In this document: positions 38,458 to 47,259 of the stretch, in pieces | Position numbering within the stretch: position 1 is the first letter of the stretch | How the letters are laid out: the number at the start of each line of letters is the position of its first letter | NCBI RefSeq assembly: GCF_006716675.1 | Contig: NZ_VFPM01000003.1 | Span: 930,001 to 994,000 of the forward strand | DNA length: 64,000 nt | Source of the DNA: Humibacillus xanthopallidus | GTDB lineage: Bacteria; Actinomycetota; Actinomycetes; Actinomycetales; Dermatophilaceae | Direction of reading: 5' to 3' | Made by a program: the position numbers and the translations under genes | The notes under the pieces: generated by a model | Database searches by the model: none | Seen by the model: only the letters and a program-made list of their open reading frames with translations | Told to the model about the DNA's origin: nothing

Positions 38458-39264
38458 TCAGCCCTTCGAGCCCGCCTGCTTGGCCGCCTCCTCGGCGGCC
38501 TTCTTCGCCCGCTCCTCCTTGCGCTTGCGGATGCGCTCGGCGGCCTCCTCGCGGTCGAGACGGGTGGCCTCGGCGAGGGTCGGCGCGGTGCCTCCGAGGC
38601 TCGCGGGCAGGAACTTGAGGTCGGGCCCCGTGAGCGGCTCGTAGGCGGCGCGCGCGACGTCGAGCATCTCCGACATGACGGCCTTGTAGCGGGCGGTCAC
38701 CTCGTTGACGTCGTCATCGGGCGCGACCGGGATCGGCTCCCCCACCGTCATGATGATCGGCACGTTGGTGCGCCCGAGGCGGCGCGGCAGTCCCTTGGTC
38801 CAGACCCGCTGCGAGCCCCAGATGACGAGCGGGAGGATCGGCACGCCGGCCTCCGCCGCCATGCGCGCGGCGCCGTTCTTGAAGTCCTTGAGCTCGAAGG
38901 AACGTGAGATCGTCGCCTCCGGGAACACCCCGACGATCTCGCCGGCGCGCAGCGCCGCCACGGCGGCGGCATACGACCCCGCACCGGCGGCGCGGTCCAC
39001 GGGGATGTGCTTCATCCCACGCATGAGCGGGCCGCTCACCGGGTGGTGGAAGACGGTGTCCTTGGCCATGAACCGCACGAGGCGACCGGACTTCTGGGCG
39101 GCGAGACCGGCATACGCGAAGTCGAAGTACCCCGTGTGGTTGATGACCATCACGGCTCCCCCGTGCGTGGGCACGTTCTCGTCGCCGAGGATCGTGAACT
39201 TCAGCCCCTGCGCCGCGAAGAGGACGCGCGCGAAACCGATGACGGGGGTGTAGACGGGCTCCAT
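38458..39264 (-). CDS. 1-acyl-glycerol-3-phosphate acyltransferase (PlsC family)
   Basis: The 268-residue product carries the acyltransferase motifs NHTGYFDF (HX4D), VFPEATISRS (the FPEGTRS block) and ILPLVIWGSQ. It should acylate lysophosphatidic acid or a related lysolipid at the membrane. The C terminus has a charged coiled tail (EEAAERIRKRKEERAKKAAEEAAKQAG), unusual for the family and possibly a membrane or partner contact. It is divergent from valS. Confidence 0.92.
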   Translation of the reverse strand: MEPVYTPVIGFARVLFAAQGLKFTILGDENVPTHGGAVMVINHTGYFDFAYAGLAAQKSGRLVRFMAKDTVFHHPVSGPLMRGMKHIPVDRAAGAGSYAAAVAALRAGEIVGVFPEATISRSFELKDFKNGAARMAAEAGVPILPLVIWGSQRVWTKGLPRRLGRTNVPIIMTVGEPIPVAPDDDVNEVTARYKAVMSEMLDVARAAYEPLTGPDLKFLPASLGGTAPTLAEATRLDREEAAERIRKRKEERAKKAAEEAAKQAGSKG

Positions 39265-39367
39265 GGGGACACTCTGCCCTGCGCCGCCGTGCTTCGGCAC
39301 GCCGACGCCCGATCCGTTCGGGAAAGCCGGTCGAGGGCATCGCGCCGCCCATGGAAGGATTGGGGGC

Positions 39368-42019
39368 ATGACTGACGCACCTGCCCCCACCTCGCGGATC
39401 CCCGAGCGCCCGACGCTCGACGGCCTCGAGGAGAAGTGGATGCAGGTATGGGCGCAGGAGGGCACCTACGCCTTCGACCGCGAGCGGGCCCTGACGCTCT
39501 CCCGCGACCAGGTCTTCGCGATCGACACCCCGCCGCCGACGGCGAGCGGCAGCCTCCACGTCGGCCACGTCTTCTCCTACACGCACACCGACTGCATGGC
39601 GCGGTACAAGCGCATGCAGGGCCTCGAGGTGTTCTACCCCATCGGCTGGGACGACAACGGCCTGCCGACCGAGCGCCGCGTGCAGAACTACTACGGCGTG
39701 CGCGGCGACGCGAGCCTGCCCTACGAGGAGGGCTTCACACCGCCCTTCGAGGAGGGCGTCGACGCGAACGGCAAGGCGATCAAGCCGGCCGACCAGCGCC
39801 CGATCAGCCGCAAGAACTTCATCGAGCTGTGCGACATCCTCACCGTCAAGGACGAGGTGACCTTCGAGTCGCTCTTCCGCCGCCTCGGCTTCAGCCTCGA
39901 CTGGAACATCACCTACCGCACCATCGACGAGCGCTCGCGTGCCGTGGCCCAGCAGGCCTTCCTGCGCAACCTCGAGCGCGGCGAGGCCTACCAGAGCGAG
40001 GCCCCGGGCCTCTGGGACGTGACGTTCCAGACGGCCGTCGCGCAGGCCGAGCTCGAGGCGCGCGACTACCCCGGCGCCTACCACCGCGTCGCCTTCCACC
40101 GCCCCGACGGCACCCCGGTGCACATCGAGACGACCCGTCCCGAGCTCATCCCCTCGGTCGTCGCGCTCATCGCGCACCCCGACGACGAGCGCTACCAAGG
40201 GCTCTTCGGCACGACCGTCACCTCGCCCCTCTTCGGGGTCGAGGTGCCGGTGCTCGCTCACCGGGCAGCCGAGATGGACAAGGGCGCCGGCATCGCGATG
40301 TGCTGCACGTTCGGTGACCTCACCGACGTCATGTGGTGGCGCGAGCTGCAGCTGCCGATGCGTTCGCTCATGACCCGCAACGGCCGTCTGCAGGCGGAGA
40401 CCCCCGACTGGATCGCCGGTGGCCCCGGCGAGCAGCTGTATGCCGCCTCGCTGGCGACGAAGACGACCTTCACCGCGCGCGAGGCCGTCGTCGCCGCGCT
40501 GCGCGAGTCGGGCGACCTCGACGGCGAGCCGGTCAAGACCCAGCGCAAGGCGAACTTCTACGAGAAGGGCGACAAGCCGCTCGAGATCGTCACCTCGCGC
40601 CAGTGGTACATCCGCAACGGCGGCCGCGACCACACTCTTCGATCGAAGCTCGTCGGCATGGGCGACGAGGTCGACTTCCACCCCGCCTTCATGCGGTCGC
40701 GCTACAAGAACTGGGTCGAGGGCCTCAACGGCGACTGGCTCATCTCCCGGCAGCGCTTCTTCGGCGTGCCCTTCCCGGTGTGGTACCCCGTCGACGCCGA
40801 CGGGCAGCCGGACCACGACCACCCGATCGTCGCGCCGGAGTCGGCTCTGCCCGTCGACCCGCAGATCGACGTGCCGGAGGGCTACGAGGAGTCGCAGCGC
40901 GGCCAGGTCGGCGGCTTCGTGGCCGACCCCGACATCATGGACACGTGGGCGACGTCGTCGCTCACGCCGCAGATCGCTGCGGGCTGGCCGGTGCGCGACG
41001 GTGAGGGGCCCGGCTCCGACGAGGCGCTCTTCTCCGCGCTCTTCCCCTACGACCTGCGTCCGCAGGCGCACGACATCATCCGCACGTGGCTCTTCGCCAC
41101 CGTGACGCGGTCGTACTTCGAGCACGGCGTCGCACCTTGGCGACACGCCGCCATCAGCGGCTGGATCCTCGACCCGGACCGCAAGAAGATGAGCAAGTCC
41201 AAGGGCAACGCCGAGACACCCGAGGACGTCGTCAAGGCCAACGGGGCCGACGCCGTGCGCTACTGGGCGGCCTCGGGTCGCCTCGGCACCGACGCCGCCT
41301 ACGACACCGGCCAGATGAAGGTCGGCCGCCGCCTCGCGATCAAGGTGCTCAACGCGAGCAAGTTCGCGCTGGGCTTCGGCGACGTCGACGGCGACCTGCG
41401 CTCCGCCGTGACGCACCCGCTCGACCTCGCGATGCTCGCCGCCCTCGGCGACGTCGTCGACAAGGCGACCGCGGGCTTCGAGTCGTGGGACTACACGAAG
41501 TCCCTCGAGGTGACCGAGACCTTCTTCTGGTCCTTCTGCGACGACTACCTCGAGCTCGTCAAGGACCGCGCCTACGGCGGACAGGGCGACGAGGCCGCAG
41601 CGAGCGCCCGGGCCGCCCTGCGCCTCGCCCTCGAGACGCTGCTGCGCCTGCTCGCACCCTTCATCCCCTACGCGACCGAAGAGGTCTGGTCGTGGTTCGG
41701 CACGGGGTCAGTGCACCGCCAGAGCTGGCCGACCCGCTCCGAGCTGCCGACCGGCGGTGATGCCCCGCTGCTCGACTCGGTCGGCGCCGCCCTCGCGGGC
41801 GTGCGCAAGGTGAAGTCCGAGGCCAAGGTCGGCATGCGGGCCGAGGTGCGCACGATGACGCTCGTCGCACCCGAGGCCGCCCTCGACCACGTGCGGGCGG
41901 CCGAGAGCGACCTGCGCGCGAGTGGCCGCATCTCCGAGCTGTCGTATGCCGTCGGCGACCACGTCGAGGTCCGTGACGCCGAGCTCGTGCCCGTGGAGAA
42001 GCAGCCCGCCCAGGCCTGA
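39368..42019 (+). CDS. valS: Valyl-tRNA synthetase
   Basis: The 883-residue class I synthetase has PPPTASGSLHVGHVFSYTHTD (HIGH motif as HVGH), GWDDNGLPTERR, the editing-domain block TTRPELIPSVVALIAHPDDERY, and KMSKSKGNAETPEDV (KMSKS). The second-half block MDKGAGIAMCCTFGDLTDV identifies ValRS rather than IleRS. The C-terminal coiled coil is short. No leader peptide or T-box is visible in the 103-base gap to plsC. Confidence 0.97.
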   Translation: MTDAPAPTSRIPERPTLDGLEEKWMQVWAQEGTYAFDRERALTLSRDQVFAIDTPPPTASGSLHVGHVFSYTHTDCMARYKRMQGLEVFYPIGWDDNGLPTERRVQNYYGVRGDASLPYEEGFTPPFEEGVDANGKAIKPADQRPISRKNFIELCDILTVKDEVTFESLFRRLGFSLDWNITYRTIDERSRAVAQQAFLRNLERGEAYQSEAPGLWDVTFQTAVAQAELEARDYPGAYHRVAFHRPDGTPVHIETTRPELIPSVVALIAHPDDERYQGLFGTTVTSPLFGVEVPVLAHRAAEMDKGAGIAMCCTFGDLTDVMWWRELQLPMRSLMTRNGRLQAETPDWIAGGPGEQLYAASLATKTTFTAREAVVAALRESGDLDGEPVKTQRKANFYEKGDKPLEIVTSRQWYIRNGGRDHTLRSKLVGMGDEVDFHPAFMRSRYKNWVEGLNGDWLISRQRFFGVPFPVWYPVDADGQPDHDHPIVAPESALPVDPQIDVPEGYEESQRGQVGGFVADPDIMDTWATSSLTPQIAAGWPVRDGEGPGSDEALFSALFPYDLRPQAHDIIRTWLFATVTRSYFEHGVAPWRHAAISGWILDPDRKKMSKSKGNAETPEDVVKANGADAVRYWAASGRLGTDAAYDTGQMKVGRRLAIKVLNASKFALGFGDVDGDLRSAVTHPLDLAMLAALGDVVDKATAGFESWDYTKSLEVTETFFWSFCDDYLELVKDRAYGGQGDEAAASARAALRLALETLLRLLAPFIPYATEEVWSWFGTGSVHRQSWPTRSELPTGGDAPLLDSVGAALAGVRKVKSEAKVGMRAEVRTMTLVAPEAALDHVRAAESDLRASGRISELSYAVGDHVEVRDAELVPVEKQPAQA

Positions 42020-42098
42020 CCGGTTCTTCCCAGCCCGTTCCCGAGCCCGTTTCCCGGGCCGCCCCCGTTGCAGGGTGGCCCGCAATAGGCTGGAACGC

Positions 42099-42899
42099 AT
42101 GTCGAGGCGAGGGGTGATGCTCGCCGTCGGGTGCGGCATCGTCGTCATGGCGGCCCTCGTCGTGGCGGCCGTGGCGCGCCCGGTGGCCCTGCTCGCGCGC
42201 CCCGACGCCGCCCTGCCGCCGCCCCCGGCCCCGACAGTGCCGCAGAGCCTGCTGCCCACGCCGACGGCGCGGTCGACCGCCGGCGAGGGCCAGTTCACCC
42301 CGTCGGACCCGTCGCCCTTCCTCGTCGCCCTCGTGCAGATCGTGCTCGTGCTGACGGCGGTCATCGTCCTCGCGGTGCTCATCCGCATCCTCATCTCGCT
42401 CTGGCGCCGGCCGCGGATCACCCTGCACGAGGACCCGAGCTTCCAGATCCCCGACGTCCCCGTCGAGCTGCTCCGCACGGCCGAGCAGCGGGTCACGCTG
42501 CTGCGCACCGGCGCTCCCCGCAACGCCATCGTCGCCGCGTGGCTCGACCTCGAGACCTCCGTCGCCGCCATCGGGCTGCCCCGCGACCCGGCCGAGACCT
42601 CGACGGAGTTCACCGGGCGGGTCATCGGCACGCTGGAGGTCGACCGGCTCCGGCTCGGTGACCTCGCCGCGCTCTACCGCGAGGCACGCTTCTCCGTGCA
42701 CGAGCTGGGCGAGTCGCACCGCGAGCGGGCCCTGCTCGACCTCGAGACCCTTCACGCAGACCTCACCCTCATCGCCGAGGGGGCGCGGATGGCACGGGCG
42801 GCCAGCGACGGCGGGGCAGGCCCGCACGCTCCGGGCCCGGGCGCTCCGGGCGCACCGGGCTCACCCGGCGCACCGGGCAACCGCGGCGGCGCAACGTGA
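42099..42899 (+). CDS. DUF4129-type membrane protein
   Basis: The 266-residue product has an N-terminal signal anchor (VMLAVGCGIVVMAALVVAAVA), a second helix (LVALVQIVLVLTAVIVLAVLI), then a cytosolic DUF4129-like domain with RNAIVAAWLDLETSVAAIGLPRDPAETSTEFTGRV and LAALYREARFSVHELGE. The last 30 residues are Gly-Pro-Ala repeats that look collagen-like. It leads the MoxR-DUF58 operon, as DUF4129 genes often do. Function unknown, thought to be membrane-protein maturation or envelope maintenance. Confidence 0.85.
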   Translation: MSRRGVMLAVGCGIVVMAALVVAAVARPVALLARPDAALPPPPAPTVPQSLLPTPTARSTAGEGQFTPSDPSPFLVALVQIVLVLTAVIVLAVLIRILISLWRRPRITLHEDPSFQIPDVPVELLRTAEQRVTLLRTGAPRNAIVAAWLDLETSVAAIGLPRDPAETSTEFTGRVIGTLEVDRLRLGDLAALYREARFSVHELGESHRERALLDLETLHADLTLIAEGARMARAASDGGAGPHAPGPGAPGAPGSPGAPGNRGGAT

Positions 42900-43462
42900 G
42901 CCGGCCGGACGGCATACCGGCGGCGACTCCTCAGGCGCGGGGCTGGCGCGAGATGGCGCAGTCGCTGCGGCCGTGGAAGCGGCGCGTCATCGGCCTGCTC
43001 GTGACCTGGGTGGTCATCGCCGGGGTGACGGTCGCGTTCGGCACCTCCCCCAACGTGCCGGTGCTGCTCGCCGTGCTCGTCGCCCTCGCCATGCTGCTGT
43101 GGCACGTCGTCGACCATGCCGAGGCACACCACCTGACGTCCTGGCCGCTCGTCGACGGCGAGCTCGGCGGCCAGGGCCGCGGCAACGACTTCCGGGTCAC
43201 CAACCTCGCCGGGCGGCTCGCAGCGGCCAACCTCGCGAAGGAGGGCCGCGAGGCGCTCGTGCACGACCTCCACGTCCAGCTGCAGGTGCTCATCCGCGAA
43301 CGGCTCTACGCCAAGCACGGGCTCGTCGCCGAGGAGGAACCGCGCTGGTCGGAGGGCGTCACGCCGCCCGAGCTCTGGGAGCTGCTCGTCGGACTGCCGC
43401 CGCCCGACCTCTACCGGCCCGAGCGGCTCGACCCCCTGCTGACCAGACTGGAGAAGTGGTGA
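42896..43462 (+). CDS. Two-helix membrane protein of the MoxR operon
   Basis: From GTG 42896 (overlapping the previous stop, GTGA) the product has 188 residues. Two adjacent helices (VIGLLVTWVVIAGVTVAFG and VPVLLAVLVALAMLLWHVV) precede a cytosolic domain with ALVHDLHVQLQVLIRERLYAKHGL. No known domain is recognised. Position and coupling show it acts with MoxR and DUF58. Confidence 0.82.
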   Translation: MSRPDGIPAATPQARGWREMAQSLRPWKRRVIGLLVTWVVIAGVTVAFGTSPNVPVLLAVLVALAMLLWHVVDHAEAHHLTSWPLVDGELGGQGRGNDFRVTNLAGRLAAANLAKEGREALVHDLHVQLQVLIRERLYAKHGLVAEEEPRWSEGVTPPELWELLVGLPPPDLYRPERLDPLLTRLEKW

Positions 43463-43465
43463 CTG

Positions 43466-44506
43466 ATGAGTGAACCCCGAGGCGACACCCCGGCGAGGAT
43501 CGACATCGCCCGCGCGAGCGAGCTCGCGGGCCGGGTGCTCGACGAGGTCGACCGGGCCGTCGTCGGCAAGCGCGAGGCGCTCACGCTCGTGCTCGCCGGC
43601 ATCCTCGCTGGCGGACACGTGCTCATGGAGGACTTCCCGGGGCTCGGCAAGACGCTCGCCGCCCGCAGCTTCGCGCAGGCGCTCGGCCTCGACTTCAAGC
43701 GGGCCCAGTTCACCCCCGACCTGCTGCCCGGCGACATCACGGGGTCGTTCATCTTCGACCAGCGCACGGGTGACTTCGAGTTCCGCGCCGGGCCGCTCTT
43801 CACCGGGCTGCTGCTCGCCGACGAGATCAACCGCACGCCCCCGAAGACCCAGGCGGCCCTGCTCGAGGCGATGCAGGAGAAGCAGGTCACCGTCGAGGGC
43901 CGCACGTTCCAGCTGCCGCGGCCCTTCCACGTGCTCGCGACCGCGAATCCCGTTGAGTACGAAGGCACCTACCCCCTCCCGGAGGCGCAGCTCGACCGCT
44001 TCCTCATGCGCGTCTCGTTCGGCTACCCGTCACTCGAGCAGGAGTGGCAGATCCTCGCGAACCGGATGGCACGCCAGCAGGAGGAGCAGGTGCTCGACGC
44101 GGTCGTCACCCCCGACGAGCTGCTCGCGATGCAGGCCGCCATCGAGGCCACGGTCGTCGACGAGTCCGTCGGGCGCTACTGCGTGGCGCTGACGGCAGCG
44201 ACTCGCACCCACGGCGACGTGCTCATGGGTGCCTCCCCGCGTGGCGCGCTCGGTCTGCTGCTCTGCGCCCGGGCGTATGCCGTCGTCGACGGCCGCGACT
44301 ACGTGACTCCCGAGGACGTCAAGGCCGTCGCCCACGCCGTGCTCGCGCACCGGATCACCGTCAAGCCCGAGCTGTGGATGAGCAACGTCAGCGGAGCGGG
44401 TGTCGTCGCCAGCATCCTGCGGACCGTCGACACGCCGTCGGCTCGCGAGGGGGCGGCGGGGTCGGGTGGCACCGTCGGGCCGCGCGGGGAGCGGCACGTC
44501 CCATGA
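43466..44506 (+). CDS. MoxR-type AAA+ ATPase
   Basis: The 346-residue product has Walker A DFPGLGKT (residues 56-63), Walker B LLLADE (115-120), sensor 1 in ATANPVEYEGTYPLPEAQLDRF and the Arg-finger/sensor 2 region GASPRGALGLLL. MoxR ATPases work as chaperones with vWA/DUF58 partners to insert metals or mature complexes. It starts 3 bases after the previous stop and overlaps DUF58 (ATGA). Confidence 0.95.
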   Translation: MSEPRGDTPARIDIARASELAGRVLDEVDRAVVGKREALTLVLAGILAGGHVLMEDFPGLGKTLAARSFAQALGLDFKRAQFTPDLLPGDITGSFIFDQRTGDFEFRAGPLFTGLLLADEINRTPPKTQAALLEAMQEKQVTVEGRTFQLPRPFHVLATANPVEYEGTYPLPEAQLDRFLMRVSFGYPSLEQEWQILANRMARQQEEQVLDAVVTPDELLAMQAAIEATVVDESVGRYCVALTAATRTHGDVLMGASPRGALGLLLCARAYAVVDGRDYVTPEDVKAVAHAVLAHRITVKPELWMSNVSGAGVVASILRTVDTPSAREGAAGSGGTVGPRGERHVP

Positions 44507-45816
44507 ACGGCAGGCGGCTGCGGGCGACGGTGTCGCGCACCCTCGGGGCCTGGGAGACGACGGCCGCGCACCAGCGGGCCATCGCGCTGGTCGGGCTCGG
44601 CGCCGTCCTCGCCGCGCTCGGACGCCGCCCCGACCTGCTCGTGATCGTCGCCCCGATCGCCGTCGCCGCGGTGTGGGGCCAGCTGGCGCGCCCGCGTGCG
44701 ACCGTCGAGGCCACGGCGCGGCTCTCCGATGTCACGTTGCGTGAGGGGCAGGCCGTGGCGCTGCACGTCGTCACCGAGCCCGTGGTCCCCGACGCGCACG
44801 GGGTCGTGACGCTCGCGCGGGTGCCCTTCGTCGATCGCCAGTCCGGCAGCGGCATCGCCCTGCTCGACGACGGCACGGCCACCCTCGGAGTGCGCAGCAC
44901 CCGGTGGGGGCGCCGCCGCGTCGGCACCGTGTCGGTGACCCTGACGAGCGCGTGGGGTGCCTACCGGGTGGGGCCCGAGGAGCTGCCCGACCTCGACACC
45001 GCCACGCTCCCCGTGCCGGCGGCGTTCGACGCGAGCGCCCCGACCCCGCACCCACGCGGCATCGTGGGTCTCAACCGGTCCAACCGGCCCGGGTCGGGTA
45101 GCGAGTTCAACACGATCCGCCCGTTCCATCCCGGTGACCGGCTGCGCCGCATCAGCTGGCCGGTCTCGCTGCGCACGGGCACCCTGCACGTGACCTCGAC
45201 CTTCACCGACGAGGACGCCCACGTCATCCTCCTCGTCGACGCCTTCAGCGACCTCGGCCCGCGCGAGGGCATCGACGGCCGGCCCACGAGCCTCGACGTC
45301 ACCGTGCGGGCTGCGGGCGCCATGAGCGAGCACTTCCTGCGGAGCAACGACCGGCTGACGCTGCGCACGGTCGGCGCTGCCGAGGTGCCTGCGCTCGGCA
45401 CGGGCTCCGGCACCAACCACCTGCGGCGGGTGCTCGACACGCTCGCCCTCATCACCCCCGCGAGCGAGCGTCGCGACACCGGGGAGCACGCCCTGCGCGG
45501 GGTCGACCCCAACGCCCTGTGTCTCGTCCTCTCGCCGCTCATCGACCAGACGATGGTGTCGCTCGCACACACTCTGGCGGCGCGCGGCATGACGGTCGTC
45601 GTCGTCGACACCTTCCCGGATCACCTCGTCGCGGGCACCGGCGACGTCTACCAGTCCCTCGCCTGGCGCATGCGGCTGCTCTCGCGGGAGGCCCAGGTGA
45701 GCAGCCTGCGCCTGCGCGGGGTGCCGGTCGTGCCGTGGCGCGGCCCCGGGTCGCTCGACCAGGTGCTGCGCGACATCGCCCGTCGGTCGTCTGCCCCGCG
45801 GCTGTCGAGGCGGTGA
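44503..45816 (+). CDS. DUF58 (vWA-like) protein
   Basis: The 437-residue product has two N-terminal helices (AIALVGLGAVLAALG and LLVIVAPIAVAAVWG), an Ig-like region with DVTLREGQAVALHV, then the DUF58 signature GSEFNTIRPFHPGDRLRRISWPVS and a vWA-type fold (VILLVDAFSDLG). This is the usual partner of MoxR. Start ATG 44503 overlaps the moxR stop. Confidence 0.92.
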   Translation: MNGRRLRATVSRTLGAWETTAAHQRAIALVGLGAVLAALGRRPDLLVIVAPIAVAAVWGQLARPRATVEATARLSDVTLREGQAVALHVVTEPVVPDAHGVVTLARVPFVDRQSGSGIALLDDGTATLGVRSTRWGRRRVGTVSVTLTSAWGAYRVGPEELPDLDTATLPVPAAFDASAPTPHPRGIVGLNRSNRPGSGSEFNTIRPFHPGDRLRRISWPVSLRTGTLHVTSTFTDEDAHVILLVDAFSDLGPREGIDGRPTSLDVTVRAAGAMSEHFLRSNDRLTLRTVGAAEVPALGTGSGTNHLRRVLDTLALITPASERRDTGEHALRGVDPNALCLVLSPLIDQTMVSLAHTLAARGMTVVVVDTFPDHLVAGTGDVYQSLAWRMRLLSREAQVSSLRLRGVPVVPWRGPGSLDQVLRDIARRSSAPRLSRR

Positions 45817-45820
45817 GAAC

Positions 45821-46396
45821 GTGCCCCCGTCCCAGCCTGCCTCGCCGCCGTCGCGCCGCCGTCGCACCTTGCGCTTCGGAGCCGGGCCCGAGTGGTCCTT
45901 CGCCCAGCTGGGGGTGACCGGCGTCGCCACAGCCGGCGTCGTCGTCTATCTCGGCGCGCTCCATCTGGCGGTCGGCGGCTTCGACGGCGTCTGGTGGCTG
46001 CTCGCCCTCGTGCCGGTCGCGCTCATGCCGTGGTCGGGGTCGGCCGCGCCGTTGGCGCTGTGGGCGGTGCTGCTCATCGGCTGGTTCGTCCTCACCCCGG
46101 AGGGGACGTACTCGTGGTGGGCCCTGCCGGCAGCCGCGGGAGCCGTCGCCGCCCACGCCGCGCATGCGCTGTCCGCGAGCTCCCCGCCCGCTGGGTCGTT
46201 CACCCGGGCGACGGTGCAGCGATGGATCCGTCACTGCCTCGTCGCCCTCTGCGCGGCCGGGGCCGTCGTCGTCGCGGTCGCCGCTCTCTCCAGCCGCGAC
46301 CTGACCATCGGAGCCCTCGGACTCGTCGTGGGCCTCGCCGGGGTGGCGGCCGGGCTCGCCTGGGTGCGCACGAGCCCTCCCTCCTCGACCGACTGA
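45821..46396 (+). CDS. Polytopic membrane protein closing the MoxR operon
   Basis: From GTG 45821 the product has 191 residues and about six hydrophobic segments after a basic, Pro/Ser-rich N terminus (PSRRRRTLRFG). It follows DUF58 by 4 bases. No family is recognised. Comparable unknown membrane proteins often end DUF58 operons in this group. Confidence 0.8.
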   Translation: MPPSQPASPPSRRRRTLRFGAGPEWSFAQLGVTGVATAGVVVYLGALHLAVGGFDGVWWLLALVPVALMPWSGSAAPLALWAVLLIGWFVLTPEGTYSWWALPAAAGAVAAHAAHALSASSPPAGSFTRATVQRWIRHCLVALCAAGAVVVAVAALSSRDLTIGALGLVVGLAGVAAGLAWVRTSPPSSTD

Positions 46397-46464
46397 CGCG
46401 CCGGGGCCGCCGCGCGGCGGCGGGCGCGCGCGGCTGGCGCTCTGTCGCGTCGGCCGAAAGACGT

Positions 46465-46493
46465 TTGCATTCGGCCGCGGGCCGACTTACGCT
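46465..46493 (+). promoter_or_regulatory. Promoter of the TetR/efflux operon
   Basis: -35 TTGCAT (46465-46470), 17-base spacer, -10 TACGCT (46488-46493). The predicted start falls around 46500, inside the operator palindrome. Confidence 0.65.
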
Positions 46494-46497
46494 GCAC

Positions 46498-46522
46498 ATG
46501 AAACGAAACAGTTTCGTTTCAT
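46498..46522. promoter_or_regulatory. TetR operator, 25-bp perfect palindrome
   Basis: Arms ATGAAACGAAAC and GTTTCGTTTCAT flank one central base. It covers the predicted transcription start and lies 31 bases before the tetR gene, so binding should block transcription of tetR and the pump. Its AT-rich sequence stands out from the surroundings. Confidence 0.85.
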
Positions 46523-46553
46523 CGGAGCCAGTCTCTGGGGCGAGGTAACGGGC

Positions 46554-47204
46554 ATGGGGGTGAGCATGAACTCAGGAACGGTCAGCACGACGGACGCGAC
46601 TCACGCGAGCCGTCCGCGCGTTGCCGGCGACCGGGAGCAGGAGCTCCTCGAGGCAGCGATCGACGTCCTGCGCGAGGTGGGCTACGACCGGCTGACCTTC
46701 GACGCGGTCGCTGCTGCGGCCCGCGCCTCGAAGGCCACGCTCTACCGCAAGTGGCCCCACAAGCGGGACCTCGTCATCGACGCGCTCGCCCTCTTCATCG
46801 GCTGCCCCGCCGAGGAGGACCCCGACACCGGCACCCTCCGCGGCGATCTCATCGCCCAGGCCTGTGCCGTCGGGGGTCTCGACGACGAGGTCGTCATGCA
46901 GACGTGGAGCGCCCTGCTCCCCGTCATCCACCGCGAGCCAGAGATGGCGCGCGGCATCCACGAGCGCTTCGTCGCTCCCAAGCTCGGGGCCGCACGCGCG
47001 GTCTTCGAGAACGCCCAGCGCCGGGGTGAGGTCGGCCCCGACGCCGACCTCGACACCCTCGCCATGATCCTTCCGGCCCTGTCGATCCACGAGACCTTGC
47101 TCTCGGGACGTCGGCCGGGCCAAGACCGCATTGCCGTCTTCGTGGACACCGTCGTCCTGCCGGCCTGCGCCGCCACCACCACCGACGCCGCCAGCCAGCG
47201 CTGA
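46554..47204 (+). CDS. TetR-family repressor
   Basis: The 216-residue product has an N-terminal HTH (EQELLEAAIDVLREVGYDRLTFDAVAAAARASKATLYRKWPHKRDLVIDAL) and a TetR_C-type ligand domain (PVIHREPEMARGIHERFVAPKLGAARAVF). The start is either Met 46554 or Met 46566. A palindrome over its promoter shows autoregulation. It controls the DHA2-type pump 55 bases downstream. Confidence 0.93.
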   Translation: MGVSMNSGTVSTTDATHASRPRVAGDREQELLEAAIDVLREVGYDRLTFDAVAAAARASKATLYRKWPHKRDLVIDALALFIGCPAEEDPDTGTLRGDLIAQACAVGGLDDEVVMQTWSALLPVIHREPEMARGIHERFVAPKLGAARAVFENAQRRGEVGPDADLDTLAMILPALSIHETLLSGRRPGQDRIAVFVDTVVLPACAATTTDAASQR

Positions 47205-47259
47205 GCAGTCGGTGACCGGGGCGACCCACCGCACCCGCACGCCCTCGAGAGGAACACCC

